Shown here: positions 1 through 5,589 of the stretch, piece by piece
Numbering within the stretch: the first letter of the stretch is position 1
Layout of the letters: each line of letters begins with the position of its first letter
NCBI GenBank assembly: GCA_040902585.1
Contig: JBBDXA010000235.1
Coordinates: 1-12,627 of the forward strand
Source of the DNA: JBBDXA01 sp040902585
GTDB lineage: Bacteria; Planctomycetota; Phycisphaerae; Phycisphaerales; Phycisphaeraceae
Direction: 5' to 3'
DNA: 12,627 nucleotides
The notes under the pieces: model-generated
What the model was told of the DNA's origin: nothing
What the model saw: only the letters and a program-made list of their open reading frames with translations
Databases searched by the model: none
Made by a program: the position numbers and the translations under genes

Positions 1-113
1 GCCTTCGATTCGACAATACACCGGAGCGCCGAACCGCGACCACCGGTCGCGGCCCGACAGTGCCTTCGATTCGACAATACACCGGGGCGCCGAACCGCGA
101 CCACCGGTCGCGG
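1..113. repeat. 61-bp tandem duplication with hairpins
   Basis: Two copies of a 61-bp unit start at 1 and 62; the second is cut short at about 113. Over the shared 52 bases they differ at one base (A at 25, G at 86). Each copy holds a perfect 8-bp stem with a 3-base loop (34-52 and 95-113; arms CCGCGACC and GGTCGCGG). No T run follows, so neither hairpin is a classical intrinsic terminator. The second hairpin ends 24 bases before the ATG of the downstream proton-channel gene. The repeat may be the end of an upstream gene or a mobile repeat; the window start prevents a decision. Confidence 0.85.
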
Positions 114-137
114 CTTTGTGCCGTTACACTGTCCCCC

Positions 138-758
138 ATGTTCGGCATCAACTTCCAATCCTTCGCGGACATCATGCAGCGCGGCGGCTGGGTCATGTGG
201 CCGCTGCTCGTCCTCAGCGTGCTCGGGCTGACGCTTTCCTTTGAACGCGCGTGGTTCTGGCTGCGCACGAACAATGCCGTGGCGGTCGATCGCGTTCGGC
301 GCATGGGCGAACTGCTTCGCGCCGGTGACAAGATGGCCGCCAAGCTCATGGCTGAAAAAGATCGCAGCGTCTACGGCCGGATCGCCCACGCCATCCTCGC
401 CGGCAAGACCACCGAAGCCGCCGCCGTCGCCGCTGTCGATGACCAGCGCCCGCGAATGGATCGCTTCATGGCCACGCTCTCGACCATCATCACCGCCGCC
501 CCCATGCTCGGCATCCTCGGCACCGTCATGGGCCTGATCCGCGCGTTCGACATTCTTTCAAGCAAAGGCGTCACCGATCCGCGCACCGTCACCCCCGCCA
601 TCGCCGAAGCCCTCATCACCACCGCGGCCGGCCTGGTCGTCGCCATCCTCGTGCTGTTTCCCTACAACGCGTTTCGAGCGCAGATGGACCGCACGCTGTC
701 ACGCATCGAAACGCTGCTGGCGTCGATGGGGGTGGAGAAGGAAGAGAAGAAGGTTTGA
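138..758 (+). CDS. MotA/TolQ/ExbB-family proton channel protein
   Basis: This encodes a 206-residue inner-membrane protein of the ExbB/TolQ/MotA family. Members form the proton channel of TonB-ExbB-ExbD or Tol-Pal motors and use the proton gradient to do work at the outer membrane or cell envelope. The family architecture is visible. A first transmembrane helix lies at about 18-42 and a cytoplasmic stretch at 43-110. Two helices follow at about 112-135, with the signature APMLGILGTVMGLI, and at about 155-178, with ALITTAAGLVVAI and its conserved threonines. Length is normal for short ExbB proteins. I chose the ATG at 138 because an upstream GTG at 60 would translate the 61-bp repeat. No Shine-Dalgarno is present; a TAnnnT hexamer (125-130) lies 7 bases before the ATG, as in leaderless genes. 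No ExbD partner follows: the next gene is convergent. Any partner must lie upstream of the window or elsewhere. Confidence 0.85.
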   Translation: MFGINFQSFADIMQRGGWVMWPLLVLSVLGLTLSFERAWFWLRTNNAVAVDRVRRMGELLRAGDKMAAKLMAEKDRSVYGRIAHAILAGKTTEAAAVAAVDDQRPRMDRFMATLSTIITAAPMLGILGTVMGLIRAFDILSSKGVTDPRTVTPAIAEALITTAAGLVVAILVLFPYNAFRAQMDRTLSRIETLLASMGVEKEEKKV

Positions 759-773
759 ACGTCGCGCCGCATC

Positions 774-870
774 CAAGCCCGATGGCGAGGGCCGCCGAGC
801 CGTCGGGGTATTCGATCGGACGAGATTCGTGGAACGACCCCAACGGCTCGCGGACTCGCCATTGGGCTTG
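774..870. repeat. REP/BIME-like long inverted repeat
   Basis: Arms at 774-809 and 837-870 are near-perfect reverse complements (CAAGCCCgATGGCGAG on the left against CTCGCCAtTGGGCTTG on the right, with the match continuing inward through CGAGCCGT and GGGGT). They enclose a 27-base loop. Each arm can also fold alone (CCCGATGGC with GCCGTCGGG; CCCAACGGC with GCCATTGGG, 8 of 9 pairs each), as in paired REP elements. It fills the space between two convergent genes (ends at 758 and 890) and could stop transcription from both sides or protect mRNA 3' ends. There is no T run. Confidence 0.7.
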
Positions 871-889
871 AGTTGCAAAGATGATTCAG

Positions 890-1336
890 TCAAATCAAAT
901 GCGTCGTCTCAATCCCGCCCCAGTGCCTGTGCAAATACTCAGCGACCAGCCTGCGGTGGCAATGCGTCGCTTCGTGTTCGCTGCACAGCAGGCAACCTTC
1001 ATCCAGCAGTTCCGCGGCCGTGTGTTTCTCTATAGAACGCTCCGCCATCAGGTCGAGGAACGCGCGCTCGTACTCCTCCCAATCGCCGCCCTTTTTCTTG
1101 TAGTCATCGAGCATCGGCTGCGTCGGCGCGAGCTGCGGGGCGTGAACATATTCGATGCCGTAAAGCCCCTTGAGAAAGAAGGCGAGATCATCGCGCTTGG
1201 CGAAGGCCGCGAGCTGCGAGCTGTTGTTCAGGCGCACATCCACGATGCGCTTCACGCCCGCCTCGGCGAGCTTCGTGAAAAACTGCTCGGCTGACTTCTT
1301 CGTGAAGCCGATGGTGTAAAGGCGAATCCGTTTCAT
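890..1336 (-). CDS. DUF488 family protein (short paralogue)
   Basis: This 148-residue soluble protein belongs to the DUF488 family, whose biochemical role I do not know. The family pattern is visible: an N-terminal strand and turn YTIGFTKKS (7-15), the strand KRIVDVRLN (29-37), and the C-terminal cluster LLCSE...THCHRR, giving C118, E120, C126, H127 and R128. These residues look like a catalytic or metal site (inference). The family more often reads T-x-G-H-S at the N-terminus; here the turn is GFT. The ATG overlaps the stop of the upstream gene by 4 bp (ATGA) and has a clear GGAGG 7 bases before it, so translation is coupled. It is the last gene of the operon and runs into the inverted repeat at 774-870. 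It is clearly diverged from the DUF488 protein encoded just upstream, so the pair is not a recent duplication. Confidence 0.85.
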   Translation of the reverse strand: MKRIRLYTIGFTKKSAEQFFTKLAEAGVKRIVDVRLNNSSQLAAFAKRDDLAFFLKGLYGIEYVHAPQLAPTQPMLDDYKKKGGDWEEYERAFLDLMAERSIEKHTAAELLDEGCLLCSEHEATHCHRRLVAEYLHRHWGGIETTHLI

Positions 1337-1983
1337 TCCGCTGCCTCCACGCTGCCGGCGTGTGTCTCCTCGGCGCTGCGCACGAAAGCAATGCGATCGC
1401 CCTGCTTCTCGTAGGCCTGCTTCACGAACTCCTCGCGATCGCTGAACAGATCGCCGGCCGGCAGATCGAGCAGTTTCAGGAGACGATCTTCCGCTTCATC
1501 AGCCGACTCCAGCGCGCCGTCTTCGAGAATATGCCGGACATCCAGATCCGATCGAAGATGTCGCGAAACGAGAATCGTGCGGTGGCAGGTCAGCGGGTCC
1601 TTTTCGCTGCACATGAGCGCGATGCGATATTTTGCCGCCCCGCTGCGCACGCGATCGAGGCCTTCCAGAAAAAGCGGCGCGCGGGCGATGCGGTCGTAGC
1701 GGGCCTTGTTCTCGATGTAACACTCCGGCTCATCCCTTCGAGCACCGAGTTCCTTGCCCAGCGGAACGTAACGCACGTTCGCCTTCTTCAGGGCCGTCTC
1801 CAGCACATCGCGATTGAACTGCGGCGTGTACCTGCTGAAAGGCATCGACCGCACATCGCCGATCGCTTCGATCCCGTGCCTTGCGATCAGCGCGAGAAAA
1901 TCAGGCAACTCCAGATTGGAGTGGCCCACCGTGAACACGGTCGCGCGGGTTGGTGCGGGCTTGTCGCTCATCATTTCACTCAC
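1333..1983 (-). CDS. DUF488 family protein (long paralogue)
   Basis: This 216-residue protein is a second DUF488 member. Motifs seen: FTVGHSN (17-23), IGDVRSMPFSRY (41-52), YVPLGKELGARR (72-83), and the conserved cluster MCSEKDPLTCHR (124-135) with C125, E127, C133, H134 and R135. A C-terminal extension from about 150 (HILEDG...) is rich in acidic residues and is absent from the shorter neighbour. The GTG start at 1983 overlaps the upstream stop by 4 bp (GTGA). An in-frame ATG at 1974 or 1971 is an alternative start that would drop the first three or four residues. The function is unknown. The arrangement with a dual-OB protein suggests work on nucleic acid or a nucleotide ligand, but that is inference. 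Confidence 0.87.
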   Translation of the reverse strand: MSEMMSDKPAPTRATVFTVGHSNLELPDFLALIARHGIEAIGDVRSMPFSRYTPQFNRDVLETALKKANVRYVPLGKELGARRDEPECYIENKARYDRIARAPLFLEGLDRVRSGAAKYRIALMCSEKDPLTCHRTILVSRHLRSDLDVRHILEDGALESADEAEDRLLKLLDLPAGDLFSDREEFVKQAYEKQGDRIAFVRSAEETHAGSVEAAE

Positions 1984-2732
1984 GACCCTGATTCACTTCC
2001 CAGCGCGCCGGCCGCGTCGATGACCGTCGCCACGATCTTGTAGTGATTGCCGTCGTCAAACACCGGCGTTCGGCTGACGCACAGCAGACACTCGTCGCCG
2101 CAGGGCAGACTCACTTTGCGCACGCGCTCACGCACGGTGGGAAAAGGCGTGAAATACCGGGCGTCCACCGTCGGGTCGGTCACCGCGAGATTGTAGCGGC
2201 TTCGGCCATACTCGAAGACGGCGCGGCGGCGGCGGTGTTCGCGCGGCTCGCCCTTGGGCCCTTCCCCTTTCGTGCTCGCGACCAGGCGGAAGTGGCGAGG
2301 GCGAATGAGAAAGAGTGATTCGCTTGGTCCCACGGCCGCCACCTTCTCCGCCGCGATGCGATCCGTGGACTGACTCCAGTCGTGCCACAAATCATTCGGA
2401 CGCTCCTGCAAGATCGCCAGCGGTACGGGCGGCACGCTGGTGATCTTCTTCCACGCGCGGACCGGACACAAGCGCCAGTTCTCCGGTTGCGTCAGGTCGC
2501 CCGCGTGTTCCAACAGCGGCACTTCGATGATGTCCAGCACCGCAGGCTGCGAGCCATCAGGCATCGCGCTGTGCTCCAACGCGAGCTCGCCTTTGCCGAC
2601 TTCGCCGACGGGACGAACCCACGCGCCCAGACGATGGCCGGAGGCCGGGCTGTACCACACCTCGCGCCCCGCAACGCAGCGCTTCTGATTCTTGATCGAG
2701 TTCGCCAGGATGACGAGACGTTTGACGATCAT
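1980..2732 (-). CDS. dual-OB-domain protein, first gene of DUF488 operon
   Basis: This 250-residue soluble protein resembles the dual OB-containing domain family. The opening MIVKRLVILANSIKN, then KRCVAGRE (18-24), LGAWVRPV (35-42) and AVLDIIEVPLLEH (64-76), form the first barrel. NWRLCPVRAWKKI (85-97) and the C-terminal strands RKVSLPCGDECLLCVSRTPVF (about 205-225) form the second. OB folds usually bind single-stranded nucleic acid or oligonucleotides. A charged linker (155-172) separates the halves. I chose ATG 2732 because GGAAGA lies 5 bases upstream; the earlier TTG at 2765 has no such signal. The gene ends in a 4-bp overlap with the first DUF488 gene. From memory this domain often neighbours DUF488 genes in other genomes; I could not check. 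No signal peptide or membrane segment is seen. Confidence 0.72.
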   Translation of the reverse strand: MIVKRLVILANSIKNQKRCVAGREVWYSPASGHRLGAWVRPVGEVGKGELALEHSAMPDGSQPAVLDIIEVPLLEHAGDLTQPENWRLCPVRAWKKITSVPPVPLAILQERPNDLWHDWSQSTDRIAAEKVAAVGPSESLFLIRPRHFRLVASTKGEGPKGEPREHRRRRAVFEYGRSRYNLAVTDPTVDARYFTPFPTVRERVRKVSLPCGDECLLCVSRTPVFDDGNHYKIVATVIDAAGALGSESGS

Positions 2733-2813
2733 GCGGTTCTTCCACGGGGCGATGCGAAGCCGCAAGCGGCGAGGACAGGATACCGGAAGGTGATTGCGAT
2801 TTGCGAGGGGAAT

Positions 2814-2840
2814 CTTGAGGAGCCAAATGGGTACCTCAAG
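2814..2840. promoter_or_regulatory. operator-like dyad A
   Basis: The half-sites CTTGAGG (2814-2820) and CCTCAAG (2834-2840) are perfect reverse complements separated by exactly 13 bases, the same geometry as the dyad at 2934-2960. The 13-base core is not symmetric here. It lies 82-108 bases upstream of the dual-OB start codon, probably inside the 5' leader. Confidence 0.6.
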
Positions 2841-2857
2841 TGTGACCGTTCCGTCTG

Positions 2858-2884
2858 TTTGAGATCACAATTTGTGATATCAAA
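2858..2884. promoter_or_regulatory. operator-like dyad B
   Basis: A 27-base dyad centred on 2871: the left half TTTGAGATCACAA matches the reverse complement of the right half TTGTGATATCAAA at 12 of 13 positions. Outer TTGAG/TCAA and inner TCACAA/TTGTGA blocks match dyad C. A weak minus-strand promoter candidate (TTGGGA at 2912-2917, 17 bases, TTCTAT at 2889-2894) would start RNA at this site, which would suit repression (inference). Confidence 0.65.
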
Positions 2885-2933
2885 AGGAATAGAAAATCGT
2901 AATTAGTGCCATCCCAACCACTTACGACTTGTG

Positions 2934-2960
2934 CTTGAGGTCACAAATTGTGACCTCAAG
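2934..2960. promoter_or_regulatory. operator-like dyad C, perfect 13+1+13 palindrome
   Basis: The left half CTTGAGGTCACAA and right half TTGTGACCTCAAG are perfect reverse complements around a single central A at 2947. It is the strongest of three related dyads upstream of the dual-OB/DUF488 operon. It also lies 25 bases past the glycosyltransferase stop codon, so a hairpin role at that mRNA's end is possible. No T run follows on the minus strand, and the repeated fixed geometry favours protein binding. Confidence 0.72.
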
Positions 2961-2984
2961 ATTTCGGACATGTATTCCACGGGT

Positions 2985-4322
2985 TCACTCGCCAGAGAGC
3001 AGCTTCACCATCGGCATGAGCTGCTGGTCCCACGTGTAGCGCTCTTCGATGCGGGCTCGGGCGGCAGCGCCGAGGCGGGCGCGCAGGTCGGCGTCGTTGA
3101 ACAGCTTCTCGATGGTGTCGACCCACTGGTCCGGTTCGCTGGCCACGAGCAGGTGTTCGCCATCGACCGCGTCAACGCCTTGCGAAGCGCCGGGGCTGGC
3201 GACGACGGCTCGCCGGCTGCTCATCGCTTCGAGCACCTTGTTCTGCACGCCGCGGGCGATCTGCAAAGGGGCGATGGCGACGGAGGCGTCCCGCAGATGC
3301 ACGCGCACATCAGGCACGGAGCCGATCAGTTCTACGCCGTCGTTAAGTGACAATCGTTTGACGCGGTCCGTCGGGTTGCGGCCGACGATATTGAACACCG
3401 CATCAGGCACGCGCTTGCGAAGCTTGGGCATCACCTTCTCGACGAACCAGGCGATGCCTTCGTAGTTGGGCTTGTAGTCCAGCACGCCGACGAACACGAG
3501 GCTGTGATTGTTGGGATCAGGCTGCGGGCAGAAGTAATTCATGTCCACGCCGTTGCTGACGACGCGAAGACCAGGGTGCTCACCCACGTGATTGCGGTAG
3601 CAGTCAGCTTCGGTCTGGCTGACGACGGTAACGGCGTCGAAGCGGTCGTACTCGCCGGCCTCGATCCTGCGGAGCCGGCGGGCTTCGATGGCGTAGACCC
3701 ACTTCATCGGGATGTGGCTCGACTTGGCGTAGGCGGCCCACTTCTGGCTGTCGACATCGACGAGGTCCAGGACGTGGCGGACGGGAGCGGGGGCCGGCGC
3801 CGATGCATCGGCCCCGCCGGAGCGGCGACCGGGCTGCGTGACGATGCGGGCGTATTGCACCATGCCGGTGCAGAACGTGAGCACCGCGTCGAACGGTTTC
3901 TGCTGGTGCCACAGGCGAATCGTGTCGGCCAGGCCGAGGCGGAAGAACGACGTTGGCGTGATGGCCTGCCCGGTGAGCAGCGACATGAAGCCGCGGATCT
4001 GGCTGCCGCGTTTGGTGATCGGCTGGAGATCGACGCGCGTGGCCATGGTGCTCAGCAGTTGATGATGCTGAAGCCAGGCCGGTTCATCGCTGGTGGAAGC
4101 GAGAGCGACGTCGAAGTGTTTCGAGAGCAGCTTGAGCAGGTGATAGGAACGAATGCGGTCGCCGCGATCGGGCGGATAAGGCAGGCGATGGGTGAGCATG
4201 AGGACGCGCTTAAGGCGGCGCTTTTCGGCGGCGACTTCGTCATCGTGCATGTGAGCGACGGTGCCGCCGAAGGTGGTCAGCGGGGAGGCGGTGGTCGGCT
4301 TGTCATCGACAGCGGAAATCAT
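2985..4322 (-). CDS. GT-B glycosyltransferase, PEP-CTERM/EpsH-associated
   Basis: This 445-residue cytoplasmic glycosyltransferase probably adds a sugar to the lipid-linked exopolysaccharide repeat unit. It matches the family 'sugar transferase, PEP-CTERM/EpsH1 system associated'. The N-terminal Rossmann half starts at VLMLTHRLPYPPDRGDRIRSY (40-60). The acceptor half runs to about 255 and includes VDVDSQKWAAY (188-198). The donor-binding half carries VVSNGVDMNYF (254-264), LVFVGVLDYKPN (275-286), IVGRNP (312-317) and GVQNKVLEAMSSRRAVVAS (358-376), whose glutamate E365 is the usual donor ligand of GT-B enzymes. Residues 1-35 are poorly conserved; an internal ATG at 4250 is an alternative start, and neither start has a good ribosome site. 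A Pro/Ala-rich insert sits at 168-182. The gene is last in the polysaccharide cluster, separated from the kinase gene by a 193-base repeat-filled gap. Confidence 0.88.
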   Translation of the reverse strand: MISAVDDKPTTASPLTTFGGTVAHMHDDEVAAEKRRLKRVLMLTHRLPYPPDRGDRIRSYHLLKLLSKHFDVALASTSDEPAWLQHHQLLSTMATRVDLQPITKRGSQIRGFMSLLTGQAITPTSFFRLGLADTIRLWHQQKPFDAVLTFCTGMVQYARIVTQPGRRSGGADASAPAPAPVRHVLDLVDVDSQKWAAYAKSSHIPMKWVYAIEARRLRRIEAGEYDRFDAVTVVSQTEADCYRNHVGEHPGLRVVSNGVDMNYFCPQPDPNNHSLVFVGVLDYKPNYEGIAWFVEKVMPKLRKRVPDAVFNIVGRNPTDRVKRLSLNDGVELIGSVPDVRVHLRDASVAIAPLQIARGVQNKVLEAMSSRRAVVASPGASQGVDAVDGEHLLVASEPDQWVDTIEKLFNDADLRARLGAAARARIEERYTWDQQLMPMVKLLSGE

Positions 4323-4366
4323 GGTGAAGCTGAAGCGATCAAGGCATCAAGCGACCCTTGATCGCG

Positions 4367-4470
4367 AATGCAAAATGCAAAGCATGCAAATGAAAAATGC
4401 AAAACGGGGAGGAGCGTCTTTGGATGCCTGCTTTGCCCACTTTGCATTTGCATGCTTTACATTTTGCATT
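4367..4470. repeat. long inverted repeat of ATGCAAA-type heptads
   Basis: Arms 4367-4396 and 4441-4470 are reverse complements at 28 of 30 positions, around a 44-base loop. Each arm is built from 7-base words related to AATGCAA. It lies in the gap between the kinase stop (4516) and the glycosyltransferase start (4322). The minus-strand transcript could therefore form a very stable hairpin there, reducing or separating expression of the last gene (inference). Confidence 0.8.
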
Positions 4471-4485
4471 TGCCTGTCGCTCGGT

Positions 4486-4513
4486 CCCTTGGCCCTCCAC
4501 CCTTGGCCCTCTT
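4486..4513. repeat. CCCTTGG/CCCTCCA heptad array
   Basis: Four consecutive 7-base words: CCCTTGG, CCCTCCA, CCCTTGG, CCCTCTT. The array ends two bases before the kinase stop codon on its 3' side. Positions 4486-4510 are the same as 12263-12287 inside tgt except for one A/T change. Confidence 0.8.
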
Positions 4514-4515
4514 TC

Positions 4516-5589
4516 TTACTTCGCTCCCGCGTAGCCGTAACCGTAGCCGTAGCCGTAGCTGTACTTGTACAGGTAACGGGAGATGTAATGCTTCAGGTGG
4601 GTGAGAATGACGCCGGACACTTCGCAGTTGGACGCGCGCAGCAGTCGCTTGGCGCGTTCGACGGCACCGGAGGGTGTCTTGTTCAGGCGCACGACCAGCA
4701 GCACCTGGTCCGCCATGGCGCCGAGGATGCACGAGTCGGTCACGGTCACGACCGGGGGCGAGTCGATGAAAATGTGATCGTAGCGGTCCTTCACCTGGTC
4801 GAGGATCTGGATCATGCGCGGGCTGGTGAGCAGCTCGGTGGAGTGCGTCGAGTCGCGGCCGCCGGCGGGGATGAACTGAAGATTTTCGTAGATGGTCTTG
4901 TGAACCGCGTCGTCGAGCTTGGTGACATCGCCGCGCAGGAGCTGGAGCATGCCGGGCGTGCATTCGCGGTCAAAGAGCTTGTTGAACGAGGGGCGGCGCA
5001 GGTCGCCTTCGATCAGGAGCGTCTTGTGATTGCGCAGTTCGCTGAACACGATGCCGAGGTTGGCGGTCGTGACGCTCTTGCCCTCTTCAGGGGTGGAGCT
5101 GGTGATGACCGTGGTCTGGATGGGACGGTTGCGTGCCCGCGCCAGGAGCTGGGTGCGGATGGCGCGGTACTGTTCGGTGACGGCTGAGCCGCGGTCGTGG
5201 TGAACGACGACTTCCGAGGAGTAGCCGTTGAGTTTCGAGTGACTGGCGGGCAGGTTGGAAGGTTCGTCCACGTCGAGCCGGTTGTCGTACTCGGTCTGGG
5301 CCTCGGCCCTGGCGCGACTGGCGGCGGCGGCGACGGGCGAAGCGTGAGAGGCGCGGGAAGCGTTGTCACGCGCTTCCTCATGTCGCTCATCCAGCTTGCG
5401 CTCTTCCTTCTTGAGCTCTTCGACAAGCGCCTCGGCTTCGACATCCCCGAACGACAGTCCGCCGGACTCGGGGGTGCCGTCGCCGGCCAATGGCGCAGTA
5501 TCCTCTTCCGCGGCTGACGCCGGTGGCGGACTCTGCTGTTGGCCTCGCTCGCGACGAGCTCGGTTCATTGCTTCAAATACGTCGCCCAT
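4516..5589 (-). CDS. BY-type tyrosine autokinase, exopolysaccharide locus
   Basis: This 357-residue cytoplasmic kinase is of the CpsD/CapB/Wzc-C type and partners the Wzz-like protein encoded upstream. Cycles of autophosphorylation on its tyrosine tail control polymer length and export. Residues 1-130 are charged and Pro/Ala-rich, with a coiled-coil stretch at about 50-75. The P-loop domain follows: Walker A SSTPEEGKSVTT (164-175), Walker A' LLIEGDLRRPS (191-201) and Walker B IFIDSPP (273-279). The tail carries tyrosines at every second residue from 339 to 353 (eight in all), plus Y335, and is encoded by a 6-bp tandem repeat. I chose ATG 5589: AGGAG lies 7 bases upstream and the residues before it look non-coding. 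The gene overlaps the end of the ATPase gene by 17 bp, so the two are co-translated. Confidence 0.92.
   Translation of the reverse strand: MGDVFEAMNRARRERGQQQSPPPASAAEEDTAPLAGDGTPESGGLSFGDVEAEALVEELKKEERKLDERHEEARDNASRASHASPVAAAASRARAEAQTEYDNRLDVDEPSNLPASHSKLNGYSSEVVVHHDRGSAVTEQYRAIRTQLLARARNRPIQTTVITSSTPEEGKSVTTANLGIVFSELRNHKTLLIEGDLRRPSFNKLFDRECTPGMLQLLRGDVTKLDDAVHKTIYENLQFIPAGGRDSTHSTELLTSPRMIQILDQVKDRYDHIFIDSPPVVTVTDSCILGAMADQVLLVVRLNKTPSGAVERAKRLLRASNCEVSGVILTHLKHYISRYLYKYSYGYGYGYGYAGAK
4531..4578. repeat. GTAGCC hexamer microsatellite coding the Tyr tail
   Basis: Eight 6-base units in a row, each starting GTA: GTAGCC, GTAACC, GTAGCC, GTAGCC, GTAGCT, GTACTT, GTACAG, GTAACG. Read on the minus strand each unit gives one TAC tyrosine codon plus one other codon, mostly glycine. 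Gain or loss of units stays in frame and changes the number of phosphorylatable tyrosines. Confidence 0.85.

Noticed and set aside
60..137. Upstream GTG extension of the proton-channel gene.
   Set aside because: It would translate the 61-bp repeat into residues without family similarity; the ATG at 138 gives the standard N-terminus.
2858..2960. TCACAA/TTGTGA motifs considered as CRP/FNR-family sites.
   Set aside because: Half-site order is reversed (TCACA before TGTGA), spacing is wrong, and the conserved outer TTGAGG/CCTCAA blocks do not fit that family.
4261..4515. Possible extra small gene between the kinase and glycosyltransferase.
   Set aside because: Open frames here only translate the heptad repeats into low-complexity peptides.
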